Notes: generated by a model not told the origin, from the letters alone. A stretch of 54,489 bases of DNA from Erythrobacter sanguineus (GCA_945878845.1 CAMCUB010000025.1:1-54489); one strand, 5' to 3'; counted from the first letter of the stretch, positions 1 through 9,115 are shown. A program made the numbers and translations.

Positions 1-1179
1 CTCAGTGCGACGCCGATGCTCTATTACGCAGAAGCCTCAGATGAACAGGTGGATGGCGGCATTCAGATAACTGGCAGCCACAATCCCCCCAATTACAATG
101 GCTTCAAGATGGTATTTCTGGGGCGCCCGTTCTTCGGCGCCGATATCCAAAAGCTCGGGAAACTGGCAGCAGACGGGGCGTTCGCCAGCGGCACCGGCGC
201 GGTGACCACGCGCGACATCCTTGGCGAGTATGTCGAGCGCCTGCTCGAGGGTCTGGCCGGTATCGAACCCGCCAAGCTCGAAACCCTGCGCGTCGGCTGG
301 GATGCCGGCAATGGCGCTGCCGGTCCTGCGCTCGAAGCGCTGGCTGCCCGGCTGCCGGGGGAACACCACTTGCTCTTTACCGAAGTTGACGGACATTTTC
401 CCAACCACCATCCTGATCCGACTGTCGAGGCCAACCTGACCGATCTTCGCGCGCTCGTCGCCGAGAAGAACCTCGATTTCGGAGTGGCTTTCGATGGCGA
501 CGGCGACCGGATCGGCGCGATCGACGGCACGGGCCGGGTGATCTGGGGCGATCAGCTGCTGATGATCTATGCCGAGGATCTGCTCAAGACCCGCCCCGGC
601 GCGACTATTATCGCCGATGTGAAGGCCAGCCGCGCGCTGTTCGATCATGTCGCGGCGCTGGGCGGCGAGCCGCTGATGTGGAAGACCGGCCACTCGCTCA
701 TCAAGTCCAAAATGAAGGAGACTGGCGCGCCGCTGGCGGGCGAGATGAGCGGCCATGTGTTCTTCGCGGATGAATATTACGGCTTCGACGACGCGCTTTA
801 CGCCGGCGTGCGGCTGCTGGCGGCGTCCGCCCGACTCGGCAAATCGGTGACCGAGCTGCGCGGCGCGATCCCGCCGATGCTCAACACCCCGGAACTGCGC
901 TTCCAGGTCGACGAGAGCCGCAAGTTTGCGGCCATGGCCGAAATCGCCGGGCGGCTCACCACCAGCCCCGGTCCCGAGGTCGAGAGCGTCAACGCCACCG
1001 ACGGCGTGCGGGTCAACACCGCCGACGGCTGGTGGTTGCTGCGCGCCTCGAACACGCAGGACGTGCTGGTTGCCCGCGCCGAGAGCGAGACCGAGGAAGG
1101 CCTCGAACGCCTGCTCGCCCAGATCGACGCGCAGCTGGCCGCCTCGGGCCTCGAACGCGGGGAATCGGTCGGCCACTAA
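1..1179 (+). CDS. Phosphomannomutase/phosphoglucomutase, 5' truncated by the window edge
   Basis: This enzyme of the alpha-D-phosphohexomutase family interconverts hexose 1- and 6-phosphates and feeds sugar-nucleotide synthesis for exopolysaccharide or LPS. The frame is open from base 1, so the true start lies upstream. The visible part has all the family landmarks: the catalytic phosphoserine loop TGSHNP near the start, the metal-binding loop DGDGDR (about bases 495-515), the sugar-binding GEMSGH (about 740-760) and the C-terminal phosphate-binding RASNTQ (about 1045-1062). Bacterial AlgC/ManB-type enzymes run about 460 residues, so roughly 70 residues are missing. Phosphomannomutase and phosphoglucomutase activity cannot be told apart from sequence alone. 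Confidence 0.93.
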   Translation, partial: LSATPMLYYAEASDEQVDGGIQITGSHNPPNYNGFKMVFLGRPFFGADIQKLGKLAADGAFASGTGAVTTRDILGEYVERLLEGLAGIEPAKLETLRVGWDAGNGAAGPALEALAARLPGEHHLLFTEVDGHFPNHHPDPTVEANLTDLRALVAEKNLDFGVAFDGDGDRIGAIDGTGRVIWGDQLLMIYAEDLLKTRPGATIIADVKASRALFDHVAALGGEPLMWKTGHSLIKSKMKETGAPLAGEMSGHVFFADEYYGFDDALYAGVRLLAASARLGKSVTELRGAIPPMLNTPELRFQVDESRKFAAMAEIAGRLTTSPGPEVESVNATDGVRVNTADGWWLLRASNTQDVLVARAESETEEGLERLLAQIDAQLAASGLERGESVGH

Positions 1180-1227
1180 CCCGCCATTCCGCCCGCAATT
1201 CCAATTGCCTGACACGCGCCGCGCGCT

Positions 1228-2943
1228 ATGACGGCTGGCATGCTTGTCGGGATCGATCTTGGCACCACCAACAGTGCCGTCGCACTGTGGCGCGATGGCG
1301 CGCCGCAGCTTGTGCCCAATGCCTTGGGGCGCGAGCTGACCCCGTCTGCGGTGAGCCTCGCCAAGGGGGGCGAGACCTGGGTGGGGCAGGCCGCGCTTGA
1401 CCGGATGGCGACCAACCCGGCCGATACCGCCACCAGCTTCAAGCGGATGATGGGCACCGCCTCCACCGTGACGCTGGCAGGGACGACGCTCAGCCCTGAG
1501 GATCTCTCGGCGATGGTGCTGCGTTCGCTGGCCGACGATGTCGAAGCGGCGACCGGCACCCGCCCGACCGAGGCGGTCATCACCGTCCCGGCCTATTTCA
1601 ACGAACGCCAGCGCCGCGCCACGCGCCGCGCGGGCGAGATCGCCGGGCTCGAAGTCCGCCGCCTCATCAACGAGCCGACCGCAGCGGCGCTCGCCTTCGG
1701 CCTCGCGGACAAGGGCGACCGCGAGCCCTTCCTGGTCTTCGACCTCGGCGGCGGCACCTTCGACGTCTCGATCGTCGAGATGTTCGATGGCATCGTCGAG
1801 GTCCGCGCCTCGGCGGGTGACAACCGGCTGGGCGGCGATGATTTCGACGAGGTGCTGGTCAGGCTGGTCGAGCCGCTGCTGCCGTCAGACGCGCTCGCGC
1901 GGCTGCCCGCAGACCGTCGCCGCGCGCTGCTGAATCTCGCGGCCGAACGCACCCGCCGCGCGCTCACCACCTCGGAAGAAGCCGATTTCACTGTGGTCGC
2001 GGACGACACCCCGCTCACCGCGCGGGTCACCGCAGAGGGCTTCGAGGAGGCGGCGAACGGCCTCCTCAAGAAGCTGCGCGATCCGGTGATCCGCGCGCTG
2101 CGTGACAGTCATATCGACGTGAAGGCCCTGTCCGACATCGTGCTGGTCGGCGGCGCCACGCGCATGCCGGTGGTGAGGAAGGCGCTGACCCGCATGTTCG
2201 GGCGCTTCCCCAATTCCACCGTCCACCCCGATCACGCGGTCGCGCTGGGCGCGGCGATCCAGGCCGGACTGCTCTCGGGCGGGGACGGGCTCGAGGAAAT
2301 CCGCATCACCGATGTGGCGCCCTTCACGCTTGGCGTCAGCACCTCGACCCGCGATGCGCACGGACGCTTCCACGATGACATCTTCGCGCCCATCATCGAG
2401 CGCAACACCCCGGTGCCGGTCAGCCGCATGGAGCGCTTCCAGACGCTCGGCGACAACCAGCGGCAGGTGACTTTCGCGATCTACCAGGGCGAAGCGCGCG
2501 ACGTGAAGAAGAACGTCAAGCTCGGCGAGCTGACCGTCCCCGTCCCTCCGCGCCCCGCTGGCGAGGTGGGGGTCGAGGTGCGTTTCACCTATGACACCAG
2601 CGGGCTGCTCGATGTCGATGTCGCCGTGCCGGTGACCGGGCTGACGCGCAATCTGGTGATCGTCGACGAGGATGACCGGCGCTCGAAGAAGGACATTGCC
2701 GACAGCCGCAAGCGGCTGGAAAAGCTGAAAGTCCACCCGCGTGACGAGGCCGAGAACGTCGCCCTGCTGGCGCGCGCCGAACGCGCCTATGAAGGCTTCA
2801 CCGGCCATGTGCGCGACGTGATTGGGCAGGGGCTGACCGAGTTCCAGGGCGCGCTCGACAAGCAGGACCCGCGCATCATCGCCGATGCGCGCGAAGGGCT
2901 GACCCGGCTGCTCGACGAGATCGACACGCAATCCCCGCTCTGA
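1228..2943 (+). CDS. hscC: Hsp70-family chaperone, HscC-like
   Basis: An ATP-dependent Hsp70 chaperone of 571 residues, shorter than DnaK (about 640) and close to HscC (about 556). The nucleotide-binding domain shows IDLGTTNS at the N-terminus, the phosphate-2 loop FDLGGGTFDVS near residue 171 and GGATRMP near 308. A substrate-binding domain follows from about 370. The C-terminal lid is short and lacks the acidic tail DnaK uses for grasping clients. The start is ATG 1228; an in-frame ATG at 1240 is equally possible because neither has a clear ribosome-binding site. The next gene begins 11 bases downstream and encodes a J-like protein, the usual arrangement for an HscC system. HscC versus a generic DnaK-like protein is decided here by length and neighbour. 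Confidence 0.88.
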   Translation: MTAGMLVGIDLGTTNSAVALWRDGAPQLVPNALGRELTPSAVSLAKGGETWVGQAALDRMATNPADTATSFKRMMGTASTVTLAGTTLSPEDLSAMVLRSLADDVEAATGTRPTEAVITVPAYFNERQRRATRRAGEIAGLEVRRLINEPTAAALAFGLADKGDREPFLVFDLGGGTFDVSIVEMFDGIVEVRASAGDNRLGGDDFDEVLVRLVEPLLPSDALARLPADRRRALLNLAAERTRRALTTSEEADFTVVADDTPLTARVTAEGFEEAANGLLKKLRDPVIRALRDSHIDVKALSDIVLVGGATRMPVVRKALTRMFGRFPNSTVHPDHAVALGAAIQAGLLSGGDGLEEIRITDVAPFTLGVSTSTRDAHGRFHDDIFAPIIERNTPVPVSRMERFQTLGDNQRQVTFAIYQGEARDVKKNVKLGELTVPVPPRPAGEVGVEVRFTYDTSGLLDVDVAVPVTGLTRNLVIVDEDDRRSKKDIADSRKRLEKLKVHPRDEAENVALLARAERAYEGFTGHVRDVIGQGLTEFQGALDKQDPRIIADAREGLTRLLDEIDTQSPL

Positions 2944-2953
2944 TGGCCCCGCT

Positions 2954-4588
2954 GTGACTCGCCGCGCCTTCCCCTGGAGCCGTCTCGGGATCGACCCGAC
3001 CAGCGACAAGGCTGCGATCCGCAAGGCCTATGCCGATGTGCTGCGCTCGATCAATCCGGACGAGGACATCGCCGGCTTTGCCGACCTGCGCCGCGCGCGC
3101 GACCAAGCTCTTTGGCCGGCGGCTCGGCAGCCGGATGAGGCAGACGACGCCGATGAGGACGAGGATGAGGGCGAACTCTACGGCCTCGGCGGGTTTGACG
3201 ATGCCAATGATCGCGACGCCGACTGGGACGACGACGGGGATGATCACGTCTGGGACATCGCTCCGGCCTTCACCCCCGGCGAAATGCACGCCCCCGCGCC
3301 GGAACTGACCGAAGCCCAGCAGCGCGCGCAAGAGGCCTGGAACCGCCTGCTCGACGTGCTCTATCCCGGCGGCGATTTCAGCGAGGATGCGGTCACCCAC
3401 GCGGAGCTCGACGAAGGCCTCGCCGCGCTCGCCGTGCTCACCGGCCGCGCCGAGGAAGCCGATATCGAGGAACACGACGCGCTCGACGGCGCGCTCGCCG
3501 ATCTGTTCGCGCGCACCTGGCCGCGCTCGGCGCCCTTCGTCGAACCGGCCAACGCCGTGTTCGGCTGGCTCGACGAATCCGGCATCCTCGAGGAACGCGC
3601 CGCGCTGCGCTTCCTCAACCAGCGCCTCAAGGGGATGCGCTTCCACGACAAGGTGCTCCAGCCCGGACACCCGCTCCACAAGGCCTGGGTGGAATTGTCG
3701 CGTCCGGGGCGGGCCGGAGTGCTTGACCGGTTGCGGGTCAGCCGGATCGATGTCCACAAGCTGCTCGTGGGCCTGCGCGAACGCTATCCCGAGCTCGAAA
3801 GCCATCTCGATCCCGAACGTGTCGCCTCGTGGGAAGGCGAGGGCGCGGGGAGCGCCGAGGGCTATTCGAGCGCGGGCCGCGGCTTTGGCGGCGCGGTGCT
3901 GTTCGTGGTGCTCTTCTTCGCGCTGATCCGCGCGATTGCGGCGCTGGGCGGGGCGGGGGACAATGCTGGCAACGGCCTGCCGCCGCCGGTCGCCGTCTTC
4001 GGCCCGAGCGAGGCCGAGATCGACGCGGCGGTCAAAGGCGTGTTCGGCCCGGACACCGACATGGCCAAGGTGCGCCAAGCCGATCCGTTCTTCGCCGACC
4101 AGCTGGTGCTCGGGATCCGCAACGCGGAAGACAATGGCGGCGCCAATGCTTTCGTCCGCAACAAGGCGCTTCAGGTGGCCGAGATCGCCAAGTTCGAGGA
4201 GCTGGTGGCGCTCGGTGAGCTCAAGCGCATCTGGCTGGCGGCGGCGCTCAAGAACCCGGCGCAGTGCAAGAACGTGATGGCCGGCGACTTCCGCTCGCTC
4301 CCGCTGACGCTCGGTAAGGCCGAGGCCGCGCGCGAGCAGGAGCTGCTGCGGCGGCTGCTCGATGCCAAGCTGCTGAACCACCGCACCAGCAAGCGCGGCG
4401 GCAGTTTCAGCGTGCCCGGCTGGGCGATCGACAAGATGCTGAAGCGCAGCGGGCTCGGGATCGACGAGCTGACCGCCGCGCTCAAGGACCCCGAGCATCC
4501 CAAGCGCTGCCTCGTCGACTTGACGCTGGCCGAGGTGGTCTTTGCCGAGCCCGGCCGGGCCTCGGCCGAGGTGCTGCGCGCGCTGTAA
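2954..4588 (+). CDS. J-domain-like membrane protein, putative HscC partner
   Basis: This 544-residue protein starts at a GTG 11 bases after the Hsp70 gene, so the two are very likely one operon. Residues 5-50 resemble a J domain (WSRLGIDPTSDKAAIRKAYA), but the invariant HPD tripeptide is NPD, in SINPDED. A very acidic low-complexity stretch (about 60-75) follows, then a helical middle region, one membrane segment near 312-333 and a C-terminal soluble domain of about 200 residues. The layout recalls DjlB/DjlC-type co-chaperones encoded beside hscC. The membrane helix would place the J-like domain on the cytoplasmic side. Whether it stimulates the chaperone's ATPase without the histidine is not known. 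The C-terminal domain was not recognised. Confidence 0.7.
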   Translation: MTRRAFPWSRLGIDPTSDKAAIRKAYADVLRSINPDEDIAGFADLRRARDQALWPAARQPDEADDADEDEDEGELYGLGGFDDANDRDADWDDDGDDHVWDIAPAFTPGEMHAPAPELTEAQQRAQEAWNRLLDVLYPGGDFSEDAVTHAELDEGLAALAVLTGRAEEADIEEHDALDGALADLFARTWPRSAPFVEPANAVFGWLDESGILEERAALRFLNQRLKGMRFHDKVLQPGHPLHKAWVELSRPGRAGVLDRLRVSRIDVHKLLVGLRERYPELESHLDPERVASWEGEGAGSAEGYSSAGRGFGGAVLFVVLFFALIRAIAALGGAGDNAGNGLPPPVAVFGPSEAEIDAAVKGVFGPDTDMAKVRQADPFFADQLVLGIRNAEDNGGANAFVRNKALQVAEIAKFEELVALGELKRIWLAAALKNPAQCKNVMAGDFRSLPLTLGKAEAAREQELLRRLLDAKLLNHRTSKRGGSFSVPGWAIDKMLKRSGLGIDELTAALKDPEHPKRCLVDLTLAEVVFAEPGRASAEVLRAL

Positions 4589-4657
4589 CCGCAAGCGCGG
4601 GGCTTTCTTGGCGGCTCACACTGCGGCACTATGGGCGCTTATCCGGGGAGCATCACC

Positions 4658-5578
4658 ATGATTCGCAACAATATCCTCAGCCTTGCCGTCAGCCTTGCCG
4701 CGCTCGCCCTCGCCGCGTCGCCGCTCGCCGCGCAGGACCACGGTGCGGCCGAAATGACCGCCGGCGCCGATAACCGGAAGGAGGAGTTCCAGTTCCTCAC
4801 CGAGGAGGAGGAGGCGCAGAAGCAGATCGAGCAGGAACTGGCGGCAGCCTTTTCGGTGTTCGGCGAGCTGTTCAAGGCCGATCCGCTCACCCCGGAACAG
4901 GAAGTCCTGTTGCCGCTCGCCACCCAGATGGCCGGTCACGTCATGCCTGAAGGCAGTTTCCGCACGGCGATGGACGGGGTGCTGGAGCCCATGATGAACG
5001 CGATGATGGGCGATCCCGAGAACAGCCCGCGTGTGCGCCTTGCCGATATCAGCGGGGTCGAGGCGGACGATCTCGAGCGCCTTTCCGACGAGGACGCGCA
5101 GGAGGCGCTCGACATCTTCGATCCGCAGTTTGCCGCGCGCACCAAGCGCACAACGGCAGCCTTTGCGGGCCTGATGGGCAAGCTGATGGTGGCGATCGAG
5201 CCCTCCTACCGCGAAGGCCTCGGCCGTGCCTTCGCGCGCCGCTTCGACGAGGCGGAGATGCGCGAGCTGCTGACCTTCTTTGCAACCCCGCTCGGGGCCA
5301 AGTTCGCCGCGCAGAGCTTCCTCGTCCAGTATGACCCGCAGATCATGGGCTTCATGGACGCGATGGGGCCGGCCGCGGCCAAGCTCGTGCCCGAAATGAC
5401 CGAAGAATTCGAAGCGATCGAGGCAGAGTTCGGGGGCAGCCGCGATTTCTCCGAGCTGAGCGCGGCCGAGCGCACCCGTGCGGCGCGTCTGATCGGCAAG
5501 TCGGAGCGGGAGCTCGATGCGCTGGTGCCCGAAGTCACGATCGAGAGCGAGGACGAGGGCGAAGACCCGATCACCTGA
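4658..5578 (+). CDS. DUF2059 domain-containing secreted protein
   Basis: A 306-residue exported protein of unknown function. Start ATG 4658 is chosen over an in-frame ATG at 4631 because GGGGAG sits 7 bases upstream and the protein then opens with a clean signal peptide: MIRNN, a hydrophobic run, then a cut after SPLAAQ. The C-terminal half carries the DUF2059 pattern, including LTFFATPLGAKFAAQS around residues 205-220, a helical module found in many proteobacterial periplasmic proteins. An acidic, Glu-rich segment follows the signal peptide. Neighbours on the same strand (J-like protein before, helicase after) give no functional clue. Confidence 0.8.
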   Translation: MIRNNILSLAVSLAALALAASPLAAQDHGAAEMTAGADNRKEEFQFLTEEEEAQKQIEQELAAAFSVFGELFKADPLTPEQEVLLPLATQMAGHVMPEGSFRTAMDGVLEPMMNAMMGDPENSPRVRLADISGVEADDLERLSDEDAQEALDIFDPQFAARTKRTTAAFAGLMGKLMVAIEPSYREGLGRAFARRFDEAEMRELLTFFATPLGAKFAAQSFLVQYDPQIMGFMDAMGPAAAKLVPEMTEEFEAIEAEFGGSRDFSELSAAERTRAARLIGKSERELDALVPEVTIESEDEGEDPIT

Positions 5579-5625
5579 GGCGGGCGGCCCTGTGCGCGCT
5601 TGCGCGGGGCTACGGCGCGGGCCAC

Positions 5626-8094
5626 ATGGCAGGCGTGACCCCCGCGCAGCCGAACCTCCCTCCCGCCATCGCCGATTGGTTCGCGCAGCGCGGCTGGCGG
5701 GTGCGGCGGCACCAGTGGGAGATGCTGGAAAAGGCGCTCGCGGGCGAGCACGCGCTGCTCGTCGCCGATACGGGCGCGGGCAAGACGCTGGCGGGCTTCC
5801 TGCCGACCTTGTGCGACTTTGCCGGAGACACGCTGCCGCCAGACGGGCTGCACACCCTCTACGTCTCGCCGCTGAAGGCGCTGGCGCAGGATGTGAAGCG
5901 CAACCTGCTGACGCCCATCGAGGATATCGGCCTGCCGATCCGCGTCGAGACCCGCAGCGGCGACACGCCGTCCGACCGCAAGAAGCGCCAGCGGGAACGC
6001 CCGCCGCACATCCTGCTGACCACGCCCGAGAGCCTCTCGCTGCTGCTCTCTTACCCCGAAAGCGCTGACCTGTTCGCGGGGCTCAAGCGCATCGTGATCG
6101 ACGAGGTCCACGCCTTCGCCACCGACAAGCGCGGCGATCTGCTGGCGCTGAGCCTCGCGCGGCTCCACGCGCTGGCCCCGCAGGCCCAGCGGGTGGCGCT
6201 GTCGGCGACGTTGGCGAACCCGATGGACTTTCAGGAGTGGCTCGCCCCGCAGACCGGCGACGACGGCGAGATCGCGGCGGCCGCGCTGGTGCTGGGCGAG
6301 GAAGGTGCGGCTCCGCAAGTCGAGATCCTCCTGCCGCAGGAGGAACGCGTTCCCTGGGGCGGCCACGCCGGGCGCTGGGCCGTCCCGCAGCTGATGGAGG
6401 CGATCAAGGCCAACCGCACCACGCTGGTCTTCACCAACACCCGCTTTCTGGCCGAGTTCATCTTCCAGTGCCTGTGGGAGGCGAACGAGGATCACCTGCC
6501 GATCGGCATCCACCACGGCTCGCTCAGCACCGAGGCGCGGCGCAAGGTCGAAGAGGCGATGGCGCGCGGGGAATTGCGGGCGCTGGTGTGCACTGCGAGC
6601 CTCGATCTGGGGATCGACTGGGGGGACATCGATCTGGTGGTGCAGATGGGCGCGCCCAAGGGATCATCGCGGCTGTTGCAAAGGATCGGACGCGCGGGCC
6701 ACCGCTTGGATGTGCCGAGCCGCGCGGTGCTGGTGCCGGGCAACCGCTTTGAATTCCTCGAAGCCATCGCCGCCAAGGAGGCGGTGGACGAGGGCCAGCG
6801 CGATGGCGAGGCGTTCCGTCCGGGGAGTCTCGACGTGCTCGCCCAGCATGTCATGGCCAGCGCCTGTGCGGGGCCGTTCCACGAGGATGCGCTGCTGGCC
6901 GAGGTGCGGAGCAGCCTTGCTTATAGCTGGGTGGACGCGGCGACCTTTAGCCGCGTGCTCGGGTTCGTTTCGAACGGCGGCTATGCGCTCAAGGCCTATG
7001 ATCGATTCCAGCGGATCGTGCGCGGGAAGGACGGGGTGTGGCGCCTCGCGCACCCCAATCAGGCGCAGCGGCACCGGATGAACGCCGGGATCATCGTCGA
7101 TAGCGAGATGCTGACCGTGCGCTTCAAGAACGGCCGCAGCCTCGGCAAGGTCGAGGAGCGTTTCGCCGCGCAGCTATCGCCGGGCGACACCTTCTTCTTC
7201 GCGGGCATGAGCCTCGAGGTCGAGGGAGTGAAGGACATGGACGTCACCGTCCGTGCCGCCAAGAAGAGCGCCACGATCCCGAGCTATGGGGGGTTGCGGC
7301 TCCCGCTGACGACGCACCTCTCCACCCGCGTTCAGGCGCTGCTGTCAGACCGCGCGGGCTGGGGGCGCTTCCCGGATGACGTGCGCGAATGGCTCGAGAT
7401 GCAGGACTACCGCTCGCGCCTGCCCGCGCCCGGCGAGCTGCTGGTCGAGAGCTTCCCCCACGGCGGCAAGCACTACACCGCCTATTACACCTTCGAGGGC
7501 TGGAACGCGAACCAGAGCCTCGGCATGCTGATCACCCGGCGGATGGAGGATCGGGGGCATCTGCCGGGTGGATTCGTGGCAAATGATTACTGCCTTGCGG
7601 TGTGGGGATTGAAGCCGGTCGAGAACCCCCTTCCGCTGCTCTCACCTGATATCCTGACCGGTGAATTCGTCGAGTGGGTGACCGAAAGCCACCTGCTGCG
7701 CCGCGCCTTTCGCGAGGTCGCGGTGATCAGCGGCTTGGTGGAACGTCAGCACCCGGGGCAGAAGAAGACCGGCAAGCAGGTCACCTTCTCGACCGATCTG
7801 ATCTACGACGTCCTCAAGAAATATGAGCCCGATCACGTGCTGATCGAAGCCGCCTGGGCCGATGCGCGGGCCCGGATGACCGATGTGGGCCGCTTGGCCG
7901 ACCTGCTGGAGCGCTCGGAGCGCGAGCTGGTCCACGTAACCCTCGACCGCGTCTCGCCGCTCGCCGTGCCGGTGATGACGATGATTGGCCGCGAGGCGGT
8001 GCCGCAGGGGGCGGTGGATGACGAGCTGCTGCTCGAAGCCGAGGGGCTGATCGCTGCGGCGATGCGGCCGGATATGCCGCTGGAGGGGGATTAG
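5626..8094 (+). CDS. Ligase-associated DNA damage response DEXH-box helicase (Lhr-core type)
   Basis: An ATP-dependent superfamily 2 helicase of 822 residues, matching the ligase-associated Lhr-core helicases of many alphaproteobacteria. Motif I is ADTGAGKT near residue 48, motif II is DEVH near 158, SAT appears in motif III, and motif VI QRIGRAGHR lies near 350-360. The Lhr winged-helix and core C-terminal region follows. Known relatives sit beside an ATP-dependent DNA ligase, an exonuclease and the PdeM phosphoesterase, and are assigned to DNA repair. None of those partners is next to it here. The last four bases overlap the 3' end of the convergent ExbD-like gene. Confidence 0.9.
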   Translation: MAGVTPAQPNLPPAIADWFAQRGWRVRRHQWEMLEKALAGEHALLVADTGAGKTLAGFLPTLCDFAGDTLPPDGLHTLYVSPLKALAQDVKRNLLTPIEDIGLPIRVETRSGDTPSDRKKRQRERPPHILLTTPESLSLLLSYPESADLFAGLKRIVIDEVHAFATDKRGDLLALSLARLHALAPQAQRVALSATLANPMDFQEWLAPQTGDDGEIAAAALVLGEEGAAPQVEILLPQEERVPWGGHAGRWAVPQLMEAIKANRTTLVFTNTRFLAEFIFQCLWEANEDHLPIGIHHGSLSTEARRKVEEAMARGELRALVCTASLDLGIDWGDIDLVVQMGAPKGSSRLLQRIGRAGHRLDVPSRAVLVPGNRFEFLEAIAAKEAVDEGQRDGEAFRPGSLDVLAQHVMASACAGPFHEDALLAEVRSSLAYSWVDAATFSRVLGFVSNGGYALKAYDRFQRIVRGKDGVWRLAHPNQAQRHRMNAGIIVDSEMLTVRFKNGRSLGKVEERFAAQLSPGDTFFFAGMSLEVEGVKDMDVTVRAAKKSATIPSYGGLRLPLTTHLSTRVQALLSDRAGWGRFPDDVREWLEMQDYRSRLPAPGELLVESFPHGGKHYTAYYTFEGWNANQSLGMLITRRMEDRGHLPGGFVANDYCLAVWGLKPVENPLPLLSPDILTGEFVEWVTESHLLRRAFREVAVISGLVERQHPGQKKTGKQVTFSTDLIYDVLKKYEPDHVLIEAAWADARARMTDVGRLADLLERSERELVHVTLDRVSPLAVPVMTMIGREAVPQGAVDDELLLEAEGLIAAAMRPDMPLEGD

Positions 8095-8681
8095 CGGCCG
8101 GTCGTTTCGATGATTTCGGGCGCGCAGGTGTCTATGTCTGGCGGAGGCACCATAGGTTTCGCACTCAGCGCTTCATCAACCCAAATGCTGGTCAGCGGTG
8201 GCAAGGGATGACCGCGATAGCCGTCCGGTTCGCGATGTTTCTCCATCCCGTCGATGCAGAACTGGTCGTCGACGAGACCTGCGCGGTAGATCATTGCAAG
8301 GGTTTGCGCTGAACGCTCGTACGAGGCGCTTCCGTCTGGTTCGTACGCAAGGACGGCGCGCGGCTCGTTCGCCTTCACCCGTTCGAGCAGCTTTTCGAGC
8401 TTCGCATCATCGACCCACATGCCATCGAAAATCACTTTGCCCGACGCAGCGATGCGGATCCGGTGCAAGACGGGCGGACGGTTCGTTTCGATCAGACCAG
8501 CTTCAGGTTGTGGCAGCTCCACCAGCAGTGCATGCTGGCGCGTCTGGCTTGCCACGAGCAGGAACACCACCGCGATGAACAGCGCGACGAACAGCATCGG
8601 CCGGGTGTCGATCGCGCGGATCGGTTCGCCGTGGTCGAAGCGCCGCGGCATGGGGCCGCGGCGCAGCGAGGGGTGGGGCAT
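8091..8681 (-). CDS. Degenerate ExbD/TolR-like protein
   Basis: A 196-residue inner-membrane protein with one N-terminal membrane helix (about 29-46) and a periplasmic domain. It resembles the neighbouring ExbD proteins in the central block (AYEPDGSASYERSAQTLAMI) but differs at both ends. The proton-relay motif NxTPxxDV before the helix is replaced by RAIDTRPM, so the aspartate is either absent or moved out of the membrane behind Thr-Arg-Pro. The usual FVGNDKYR ending is replaced by a longer tail with two cysteines. Its start overlaps the stop of the upstream exbD gene as TGATG, which suggests translational coupling. It may be an accessory or decaying subunit and is probably not an independent motor component. 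Confidence 0.75.
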   Translation of the reverse strand: MPHPSLRRGPMPRRFDHGEPIRAIDTRPMLFVALFIAVVFLLVASQTRQHALLVELPQPEAGLIETNRPPVLHRIRIAASGKVIFDGMWVDDAKLEKLLERVKANEPRAVLAYEPDGSASYERSAQTLAMIYRAGLVDDQFCIDGMEKHREPDGYRGHPLPPLTSIWVDEALSAKPMVPPPDIDTCAPEIIETTGR

Positions 8682-9115
8682 CAGTCGAGGGTCCGGTACT
8701 TGTCGTTGCCGACGAACTGGAAGCTGTCGGCCCCTTCCTCGTGGATCAGGGCAATGGTGCGGGCGGCGGTCTCGTAGCTCGCCCGCGCATCGGGCTCGAA
8801 CCGCAGGATCGGTTCGACCGGCAGCGCGCTGGCGGCAGCGATCAGGGCGCGCAGTTCGGCGGTTGTGACCTGCTGGCCGTTCCAGGCGATACGGTCCTGC
8901 GCGTCGATGGTGAGCGCGTTGCTCTCAAGCACCGGATAGCGGGGCGTAGCCTCCCTGCCCAGATCGACCGGGGTGACATTCGCCGGCATCGGGATTGCGA
9001 GGATCAGCATGATCAGCAGTACCAGCAGGACGTCGATGAAGGGGGTGACGTTCATCGCCGACATCGGCTGGGGGCGGGGCGCGTAGAGATTGGGGCGGCG
9101 CAGGGCATGCGGCAT
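8681..9115 (-). CDS. ExbD/TolR-family biopolymer transport protein
   Basis: An inner-membrane subunit of a proton-motive-force-driven ExbB-ExbD complex, 144 residues. The start at 9115 (MPHALRRPN) is preceded by AGGAGAG, and this removes a low-quality upstream extension. The motif NVTPFIDVLLVLL gives the conserved helix with Asp28, the residue that carries protons in ExbD. A short periplasmic domain ends in FVGNDKYRTLD, nearly the same ending as the ExbD encoded at 9342-9770. It lies downstream of a terminator that closes the tonB-exbB-exbD unit, so it needs its own promoter or read-through. It is coupled to the degenerate ExbD gene after it. Confidence 0.88.
   Translation of the reverse strand: MPHALRRPNLYAPRPQPMSAMNVTPFIDVLLVLLIMLILAIPMPANVTPVDLGREATPRYPVLESNALTIDAQDRIAWNGQQVTTAELRALIAAASALPVEPILRFEPDARASYETAARTIALIHEEGADSFQFVGNDKYRTLD

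Noticed and set aside
37..1215. Long open frame on the minus strand across the phosphomannomutase gene
   Set aside because: It mirrors the coding frame of a well-conserved enzyme in high-GC DNA; composition is Arg/His/Gly-rich and has no family resemblance.
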